DNA of 6,027 nt from an uncultured Acidobacteriota bacterium (GTDB lineage: Bacteria; Acidobacteriota; Vicinamibacteria; Vicinamibacterales; UBA8438): assembly GCA_937888665.1 (NCBI GenBank), contig CALBET010000618.1:1-6027 (forward strand). Reading direction: 5' to 3'. Under the pieces are notes generated by a model, which saw only the letters and a program-made list of their open reading frames with translations, was not told the origin of the DNA and did no database searches. This document shows positions 1 to 4,977 of the stretch, one piece after another (the stretch's first letter is position 1; each line of letters starts with the position of its first letter). The position numbers and the translations under genes were made by a program.

Positions 1-182
1 GTAGTACTAGCAGCCCGTGGTGAAATTCACGCGGCATTCGACGGGCGCTGCCTCCCGCCGATCTGCGTCGTTCATCGGTCAAATACTGCCGGTACGGTCC
101 AGGAGGGCTTTCGGGAGAGCCGTGGCAGGAGGCTTGTGATCAGTCGTGCCATTCCCGATCTTGGCCTCGCCCGCGAGCGGCA

Positions 183-211
183 TTGAGATTTCCGTGAGGA
201 AGGCGTAGGTT
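183..211 (+). promoter_or_regulatory. Possible sigma70-type promoter for the secreted-protein gene
   Basis: TTGAGA at 183-188 matches the -35 consensus at five of six positions. It is followed by a 17-base spacer and TAGGTT at 206-211, a poor -10 with three of six matches. A start near 218 would leave a leader of about 40 bases before the ATG at 260. The spacing is good but the -10 is weak, so this is only a candidate. The rest of 1-259 shows no gene, RNA or repeat that I can support. Confidence 0.22.
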
Positions 212-259
212 ACGGTCAGACGAAGGCCGCGTATCCGCAGATGTGAAGGGGAGGGTCGG

Positions 260-1009
260 ATGAGCAGTCGAACCAACGCCGGTGGGTGTGGAGTGATCGC
301 CGTCATGATGCCGACGTCACTGTCGGCCGCGGCTCAGTCGACGGGCCCTGCCAGCACGCCATGGGGTGACCCGGACCTGGAGGGCGTCTGGGACTATCGC
401 ACGGTCACGCCCCTTCAACGCCCTGAAGAGCAGGCGGAGAAAGAGTTCCTGACAGAGGAAGAAGCCGCGAGCATCGAGCAGGACAACCTCGACCGAAATC
501 AGCGCCTGTTGACGCGGGCGCCCGCGCGAACGTCAGCCGACGACCAGGTGGACAGCCGGGATGACGGCACCCCCGGGTTCTACAACAACTTCTGGCTGGA
601 CCGGGGCACAACGGCCGTGGGCACCCGGCGCACGTCGTTGATTGTGGATCCCGCCGATGGGCGCCTGCCTCGGTTGATGGCGGAGGCGCAACGCCGAGCC
701 GACTCGCCCGAGGCGAGCCGGATTGCCGCTACGCGCCGCGGCGCGTTGCCGGCCGAATCGTGAACGGACCTCGACGCCGGCGATCGGTGCATCCAGCACG
801 CGAAGGCGGGTCCGCCGATCAGCGTCGGCGGCTACAACAGCAATGTGCAGATTTTCCAGACGCCCGGCTCCGTCGCGCTACTCAACGAGCAGAACCACGA
901 CGTGCGGATCATTCCGCTGGACGGTCGCCCCCACGTCGGATCTCAGATTCTCCAGGGGAAGGTCTGGCAGGCGACCGACGCGCAACTGCGCCGCGATGTC
1001 AGCACATGA
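260..1009 (+). pseudogene. Secreted protein of unknown function, broken by an in-frame TGA and C-terminally truncated
   Basis: The ATG at 260 sits five bases after a GGAGG Shine-Dalgarno (250-254). Residues 1 to about 26 look like a weak export signal ending in AAAQ. Blocks follow that I recognise from a family of uncharacterised secreted proteins common in Acidobacteriota: PDLEGVW (38-44), FYNNFWLDRGT (107-117) and TSLIVDPADGRLP (125-137). Codon 168 is TGA (761-763). The same frame then continues without a stop for 81 codons and keeps family blocks: DRCIQH (175-180), GGYNSNVQIFQTPG (190-203) and IIPLDGRPH (217-225), ending at TGA 1007-1009. Relatives, from memory, have Trp before the D.D/DRC segment, so TGG to TGA is the simplest lesion. 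They also continue about 100 residues past the IPLDGRPH block (GRWEG, TTNF and similar), and that part is missing here. The function is unknown; a secreted or periplasmic location is inferred. A sequencing error at the TGA cannot be excluded. Confidence 0.75.
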
Positions 1010-1048
1010 GGACGTGGACGTTTGTTTGTCAACAGATGAGGAGGTTCC

Positions 1049-2881
1049 ATGCGTACCGTCTCCGTCGCCACCATGCTGGTCCTATCCGTCGCTGCCGTCG
1101 GTGCCGCGCAACCGCCTGACGGTGAGCGCCTCTACCGGCAGAACTGCGCCCGGTGCCATGAAGGCGACCTCCCCGTGCTCTTCTCGTCTGGCCCGATCCG
1201 GGAGTACCCGGCGGCGCGGATCTATGAGGCGCTGTCGGCCGGGCTCATGGCGGGACAGGCGACGGGGCTGAGTACGGAGGACAAGCGCGCGGTCGCCGAA
1301 TATGTTTCCGGAAGTGCGCCCGGGTCACTGGCAGCACCGCTCGACCAGATCCCACAAACCGCGTATTGCAGCGGTGGTGGGGCGGTGCCGGCCGATCCCT
1401 ATGCGGGGCCGAGCTGGAACGGCTGGAGTCCCGACCGCAACAACGCGAGGTTTCAGTCCGCCGAAGCGGCGGGGCTCGGGGCCGACAGCGTGCCGGACCT
1501 GTCCCTCAAGTGGGCGTTCGGCTTTCCGGGGGTGACGGTCGCCTCCCTCCAGGCGACGATCGTCGGCGGCCGCGCGCTGGTGGGATCCGGCGTCGGCGTC
1601 GTCTACGCGCTGGACGCGGACACTGGCTGCCTCCACTGGGCCCACGAGACCGACGCGGGTGTCCGGTCGACCATCACCGTGGGACCGGGGCCGGGCGGCC
1701 GTGCCACGGCGTTCTTCGGCGATCTGACCGGCAACGCCTACGCCGTCGACTTTGAGACCGGCGAGCGCCGGTGGAAGGTCGAGGTGGACGACCACGCTCA
1801 CGCGCGCATCACCGGGGCGCCCGCCCTCCACGACGGTCGTCTGTACGTGCCGGTCGCCTCGCTCGAAGAAGTGGCCGCCGAAGCTCCGACCTACCAGTGC
1901 TGCACGTTCCGCGGCAGCGTGGCGGCGCTCGACGCGACCACTGGTCGCCAGCTCTGGCAGCGCTATCCCATCGATGAGGCGCCGACCCGCACCGGCCTGA
2001 ACTCAGCCGGCGTCCAGCAGTGGGGACCGTCCGGGGTCGGCATCTGGGCATCCCCGACGCTCGACCCTGACCGCAACCGGATGTATGTGGCCACGGGCGA
2101 CTCCTACTCCAACCCCGTGTCGCCGCTCAGTGATGCGATCGTGGCCCTGGCGATGGACACCGGTGACGTCCTCTGGGTCTCACAGACGACGCCCGGCGAC
2201 GCGTGGGTCGGCGCGTGCCTGTCGCCAGACGAAGCGACCCGGGCCAACTGCCCGGACGATGCCGGCCCGGACCACGACTTCGGGAGCGCCATCGTGCTGA
2301 CCACCATCGGGGGCCAGGAACTGCTGCTCGCGGGGCAGAAGTCCGGCGTGATGTATCGCCTCGATCCCGACACCGGCGAGATCGTCTGGGAGACGCGGGT
2401 CTCTGGAGGCGGCGTGCTCGGCGGCATCGAGTGGGGGTTCGCCTCTGACGGCGAGACCGTGTTCGCAGCGATCTCGGATGCCCTGGAGAAGGTCCCCGGT
2501 GAGGCGGGCGGGATGGCGGCCCTCCGCATCGCCACCGGCGACGTGGTCTGGGAAGCGCCACCGTTCCAGGACACCTGCGGCAGCCGCCCGGGGTGCCACA
2601 CGGCGCAGCCGGGCGCCGTCACCGCGATCCCCGGGGTCGTGTTCTCGGGCAGCCTGGACGGCCACATCCGCGCCTACGCGACCGACACCGGCACGGTGAT
2701 CTGGGATGTCGACACGGCGGGTGACTACGAGACCGTCAACGGCGTCCCGGGCCGCGGGGGGTCGCTCAACGGTCCCGGTGCCACCATTGCGGGCGGAATG
2801 CTGTACGTCAGCTCTGGCTATGGCTTTGCCAACTACATGCCGGGCAACGTGCTGCTCGCCTTCTCAATCGATGGGCAGTAG
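1049..2881 (+). CDS. Exported cytochrome c/PQQ-type beta-propeller dehydrogenase, polyvinyl-alcohol dehydrogenase-like
   Basis: This 610-residue protein probably oxidises an alcohol or polyol in the periplasm and passes electrons from PQQ to its own haem c. Residues 1-20 form a signal peptide (cut likely after VGAA). A small cytochrome c domain follows, with CARCH at 33-37 binding haem and Met67 as the likely sixth ligand. From about residue 120 a PQQ-type propeller begins. Seven TG-x3-W blade motifs are visible, at 185-197, 231-242, 291-303, 365-376, 436-447, 490-501 and 541-552. Adjacent cysteines Cys284-Cys285 in a QCCTFRGSV block match the vicinal disulfide of quinoprotein alcohol dehydrogenases. 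The QCCTFRG block and the WASPTLDPDRNRMYVATGDSYS stretch are closest to polyvinyl-alcohol dehydrogenases (EC 1.1.2.6 type). The start is set by GAGGAGG (1038-1044), four bases before ATG. The gene follows the broken upstream gene by 39 bases, so the two may have been co-transcribed. The natural substrate cannot be read from sequence, and no PQQ biosynthesis genes lie in the window. Confidence 0.9.
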   Translation: MRTVSVATMLVLSVAAVGAAQPPDGERLYRQNCARCHEGDLPVLFSSGPIREYPAARIYEALSAGLMAGQATGLSTEDKRAVAEYVSGSAPGSLAAPLDQIPQTAYCSGGGAVPADPYAGPSWNGWSPDRNNARFQSAEAAGLGADSVPDLSLKWAFGFPGVTVASLQATIVGGRALVGSGVGVVYALDADTGCLHWAHETDAGVRSTITVGPGPGGRATAFFGDLTGNAYAVDFETGERRWKVEVDDHAHARITGAPALHDGRLYVPVASLEEVAAEAPTYQCCTFRGSVAALDATTGRQLWQRYPIDEAPTRTGLNSAGVQQWGPSGVGIWASPTLDPDRNRMYVATGDSYSNPVSPLSDAIVALAMDTGDVLWVSQTTPGDAWVGACLSPDEATRANCPDDAGPDHDFGSAIVLTTIGGQELLLAGQKSGVMYRLDPDTGEIVWETRVSGGGVLGGIEWGFASDGETVFAAISDALEKVPGEAGGMAALRIATGDVVWEAPPFQDTCGSRPGCHTAQPGAVTAIPGVVFSGSLDGHIRAYATDTGTVIWDVDTAGDYETVNGVPGRGGSLNGPGATIAGGMLYVSSGYGFANYMPGNVLLAFSIDGQ

Positions 2882-2892
2882 CCCCGACACGA

Positions 2893-2906
2893 GCCGGCGC
2901 ACCGGC
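2893..2906 (+). terminator. Weak hairpin after the dehydrogenase gene
   Basis: GCCGG-CGCA-CCGGC forms a perfect five-pair GC stem with a four-base loop, 12 bases after the dehydrogenase stop codon. There is no U-tract behind it, so intrinsic termination is doubtful. In GC-rich DNA a stem of this size can occur by chance. Confidence 0.18.
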
Positions 2907-2936
2907 GGTTGGCACTACGACGTGACCGCCCTCATC

Positions 2937-3219
2937 GCTCAGGACGTTCGCGCTATCGGTGATGCCCTGAACGTCAAGACCGTGCTCGAAGGCAGTGTGC
3001 GGACGGCGGGGAAGCGTCTCCGTGTCATGGCGCAGCTCAAGCAACATCGCGGATGGGTATCACCTCTGGTCGGAACGGTACGACCGGGGGATGGAGGATG
3101 TCTTCGCCGTCCAGGATGACATTGCGTCTGCCGTCGTGGCGAGGCTCAAGGGGAAGCTGCTCCGCGCCGTGGACGAACCTCTGGTCAAGCGGCACCTGCC
3201 TGATGAACGGCGTAACTGA
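2937..3219 (+). pseudogene. Internal fragment of a TolB-like/adenylate-cyclase-associated regulator, frameshifted
   Basis: The fragment encodes part of the N-terminal TolB-like domain found before TPR repeats in many bacterial signalling proteins (fused to winged-helix, kinase or class III cyclase domains). In one frame, from about 2937, one reads DVRAIGDALNVKTVLEGSVR followed by RLRVMAQL. From 3040 the next frame continues SNIADGYHLWSERYDR, then MEDVFAVQDDIASAVVARL and PLVKRH, with a stop at 3217-3219. The two parts join perfectly if one A of the AA at 3039-3040 is removed, so a one-base insertion is the visible lesion. The start of the domain (the usual AVLPF region) and everything after LVKRH, including the TPR array, are absent. 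It has no start codon or Shine-Dalgarno of its own and begins just after the dehydrogenase stop. It is a dead remnant left by rearrangement, not a working regulator of its neighbour. Confidence 0.82.
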
Positions 3220-3328
3220 TGATTTCAGGGGGAAATCGGTCCCCGCGATAGCTCGGCTGGCTCGTCATCGGCTACTCTGCCATGTTCGACCGGAACTTCA
3301 CTGTGCCCGGTGGAAACAGCACCGCGAA

Positions 3329-3622
3329 TCACGCGACAACGCCGCGGTAAGGCGCGACCGTAATGTCGGCCTCCCGCGTTCGGGCGCGAGCAATATCGTA
3401 GGATGCTTGCATGCGCATCAGGGTGTCCATCTTGATACCGAAAGCCTTCTCGAGGCGCAACGCCATCGTGGCCGACAGGTCGGAACGACCGTTGAGCAGC
3501 GTCGACAGTGTGGGGCGCGAGACACCAAGAACCGTGGCAGCGGCCGCAACGGTCAGGCCCAGAGGCTCGATGACCTCGGTCTTCACGAAGACGCCAGGAT
3601 GGGGCGGATTCAGCATACGCAT
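3329..3622 (-). CDS. higA: HigA-type antitoxin, XRE-family DNA-binding protein
   Basis: This 97-residue protein is the antitoxin of the higBA module; it should neutralise HigB and repress their shared promoter as a dimer. The N-terminal NPPHPGVFVKTEVIEPLGLT block (5-24) is the family signature. The helix-turn-helix lies at about 23-46, with LGVSRPTLSTLLNG as the turn and recognition helix, followed by SATMALRLEKAFG (50-62). The C-terminus (from about 65) forms the toxin-contacting tail and is slightly longer than average for the family. The ATG at 3622 has GAGGG (3636-3632) nine bases upstream, overlapping the stop codon of higB, which suggests coupled translation. An alternative start at Met3 is possible. 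The order toxin first, antitoxin second is the hallmark of higBA. All key features look intact, so it is probably functional. Confidence 0.92.
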   Translation of the reverse strand: MRMLNPPHPGVFVKTEVIEPLGLTVAAAATVLGVSRPTLSTLLNGRSDLSATMALRLEKAFGIKMDTLMRMQASYDIARARTREADITVAPYRGVVA

Positions 3623-3634
3623 AAGGTTGTGCCC

Positions 3635-3919
3635 TCAGTGATAGTCCTCGAAGTCGATATCGACGATCTCCTTGCCGTCAACGCGAAACGTGAGACGCCA
3701 ATTGCGAGTGACGTGGAGGCTCCACGCGCCCTTCCGACCGCCGGTCAGTTGATGGGCCTTCCAGACGGGGATCGTGCGCAACTCGGCGACGTTGTCCATG
3801 TCCTGCAGAAAAGCGAGCATCTTGCGAAGCTTGTCCACTGCTGCTGCCGGAACCCCTTTCGGGTCATCCTTGAGAAACAAACGACGGATGCCTCGATGGG
3901 ATACGCTCCCGATCTCCAC
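3635..3919 (-). CDS. higB: HigB-type toxin, RelE-superfamily mRNA interferase
   Basis: This 94-residue protein should cleave mRNA on the ribosome when not bound by HigA. Family features in order are HRGIRRLFLKDDPKGV (8-23), KLRKMLAFL (30-38), a KAHQLTGGRKGAWSLHV block (54-70), NWRLTFRV (73-80) and the C-terminal DFEDYH (89-94). The final D-Y-H matches residues implicated in catalysis in Proteus HigB (from memory), and His56 lies where the other active-site His is expected. The position three after His56 is Thr rather than the Lys of some relatives; I believe this LTG(G/D)RKG form is a common subgroup. The start is GTG at 3919: it gives the family's usual length, and no ATG, GTG or TTG lies in frame just upstream. 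The open frame running much further upstream on this strand crosses the recombinase gene and is a shadow. It lies 12 bases before higA. Confidence 0.9.
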   Translation of the reverse strand: MEIGSVSHRGIRRLFLKDDPKGVPAAAVDKLRKMLAFLQDMDNVAELRTIPVWKAHQLTGGRKGAWSLHVTRNWRLTFRVDGKEIVDIDFEDYH

Positions 3920-3925
3920 CTGTAA

Positions 3926-3954
3926 AGTGTAGCCTAACGGGCTACGATTGTCGA
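3926..3954 (-). promoter_or_regulatory. higBA promoter
   Basis: On the minus strand, TCGACA (3954-3949) matches the -35 consensus at five of six positions. After a 17-base spacer comes TACACT (3931-3926), matching the -10 at four of six. Transcription would start about 6-7 bases on, at or next to the GTG start of higB (3919), giving a leaderless message. This agrees with the absence of a Shine-Dalgarno before higB. Confidence 0.6.
3929..3945. promoter_or_regulatory. Palindromic operator, likely HigA (HigBA) binding site
   Basis: GTAGCC-TAACG-GGCTAC is a perfect six-base inverted repeat with a five-base centre. It fills the spacer of the higBA promoter and overlaps the -10 hexamer, so a protein bound here would block RNA polymerase. 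HigA-family antitoxins bind such short palindromes as dimers to repress their own operon. The assignment to HigA is inferred from position. Confidence 0.55.
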
Positions 3955-3997
3955 TCTCGATGAAGGTGATGACGTCGTGTGGGTGGCGAATTCTTAA

Positions 3998-4783
3998 TCG
4001 GGACTCGCGACGAACAAGACCCGGTATCTTCGCACGACGGGCGGGCGGCTCTGGGGCCGTCCGCCGGGTGGGGGCGACAGCAAGTATCTGCTCGGTGGGC
4101 TGTCGACCTGCGCGACGTGCGGGGGCGGCGTCAGCGTGCGAAGTCGGAACGACGGCAGCACACGCGCCATCTACTACGCCTGCACTGCGTATCACACGCG
4201 AGGCACGTCGGTGGGCCCCAACGGGCACGGGGTGCCGATGGTCGCGGCCAACAAGGCGTTGGTAGAGGCCGTCCGCGAACAAGTCCTCTCGCCGGAGGTT
4301 GTGATTGCCGCCGTGGCACGCGCGGCTGAGCAGATCGCGGCGCTGGCCGAGCATCCGCCTGACACGGACGCCGTGCGCGGGCAACTAACCGACCTGGAAC
4401 GGGAGTTGTCGCGGCTCACCGAGGCGCTGGCGGCCGGTGGGGATGTGCCGTCCGTGGTGGCGGCCATCAAGGACCGGGAGCAGCGGCAGGGGAGTCTGCG
4501 GGCGACACTGACGGCCATGGAGCGGGTGGCACAGCTGCCCAGCCTGGACCTGACGCGGCTGGAGCGCGATCTCACGGAGCGGCTGACCGAGTGGCGGGGC
4601 CTCCTCGCACGTCACACGACACAGGCCCGACAACTGCTGCGGAAACTGCTCGTGGGACGGCTGACGTTTGCGCCTGAAACGCGGGACAATGGGCGATACG
4701 TGCAGATCACCGGGACCGGGACAATCCGGTCGCTCGCGGCGGTGCTCGGGTGTCCAAGCACGGTGGCGTCCCCAAGTGCGTAA
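3998..4783 (+). pseudogene. C-terminal part of a large serine recombinase (site-specific integrase), 5' truncated
   Basis: The frame is open from just after a TAA (3995-3997) to TAA 4781-4783, 261 codons. It starts inside the family: residues read NKTRYLR, GGRLWGRPPGGGDSKYLL and then the zinc-ribbon region. The first zinc pair is CATC (codons 4109 and 4118). The third ligand is Cys in YYAC (4181-4183). The fourth cysteine, expected in 'SVCPN', is Gly (GGC, 4214-4216). A long charged helical segment (about 4250-4650) is the expected coiled coil, followed by the usual RQLLRKLLVGRLTF end block. The resolvase domain with the catalytic serine and most of the recombinase domain are missing, and no start codon fits at the beginning of the homology; a GTG at 4136 is internal. 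Such enzymes integrate phages, mobilisable islands or transposons; this copy cannot catalyse recombination. It abuts the higBA promoter and marks an old mobile-element boundary. Confidence 0.85.
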
Positions 4784-4858
4784 TCACCCCTTTACCGTCG
4801 TCGGATCGGTCTTGCGCCACGGACGCTTCGGCGCTGTTCGGGGACCGCGTTCGACAGG

Positions 4859-4881
4859 TATAATCGCTTTCGAGACTGGAG
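4859..4881 (+). promoter_or_regulatory. -10 box and ribosome binding site of the hicB-like gene
   Basis: TATAAT at 4859-4864 is a perfect -10 hexamer, but no convincing -35 lies 16-18 bases upstream. GGAG at 4878-4881 is nine bases before the ATG at 4891. A start near 4871 would leave a leader of about 20 bases. The pair supports the hicB-like remnant having been a real gene. Confidence 0.45.
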
Positions 4882-4890
4882 ACGCCGCAC

Positions 4891-4944
4891 ATGAAGCTGA
4901 CCATCGTTCTTGAGCCGAGTGAAGAGGGTGGCTACCGTTGTTCG
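4891..4944 (+). pseudogene. 5' remnant of a hicB-like antitoxin gene, cut by an IS3-family element
   Basis: The first 15 codons read MKLTIVLEPSEEGGY, the typical opening of HicB-family antitoxins, which normally continue through a 'V.(V/C)P.LPGC' strand to a domain of 70 or more residues. Here the match fades after the Tyr (4933-4935), and the frame ends at TGA 4957-4959 inside the inferred IS end. The ATG has a GGAG Shine-Dalgarno and a perfect -10 box upstream. HicB binds and inhibits the RNase HicA; no hicA is visible to the left, so it would lie beyond the IS, or be lost. The identification rests on a short stretch and is moderately confident. Confidence 0.6.
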
Positions 4945-4963
4945 TGTCAACGCGTTTGAGACA
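4945..4963. repeat. Putative terminal inverted repeat of the IS3-family element
   Basis: TGTCAACGCGTTTGAGACA begins with the TG expected at IS3-family tips. It also has internal dyad symmetry (TGTC/GACA at the edges, AACGCGTT inside). The matching repeat at the far end is not in the window, so this cannot be confirmed here. Confidence 0.4.
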
Positions 4964-4977
4964 ACCTGATTCAGAAT

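Noticed and set aside
1325..2667. Several long minus-strand frames under the dehydrogenase gene
   Set aside because: They mirror the codon periodicity of the real plus-strand gene and have no recognisable domains or start signals.
3228..3244. GGGGA/TCCCC-type dyad downstream of higA as a terminator
   Set aside because: The stem is only about five pairs, there is no T-tract in either direction, and it lies about 85 bases past the higA stop.
3282..3350. Short plus-strand frame starting MFDRNFTVPGG between the TolB-like fragment and higA
   Set aside because: It has only 22 codons, no Shine-Dalgarno, overlaps the 3' end of higA, and no family is recognised.
3053..3925. Plus-strand 290-codon frame across higBA
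   Set aside because: It is antisense to the clearly recognisable higA and higB and has no family features; it is a high-GC shadow.
3635..4384. Long minus-strand open frame that would give HigB a 155-residue N-terminal extension
   Set aside because: The extension is low-complexity, antisense to the serine recombinase, and crosses the higBA promoter. The GTG at 3919 gives the normal HigB length.
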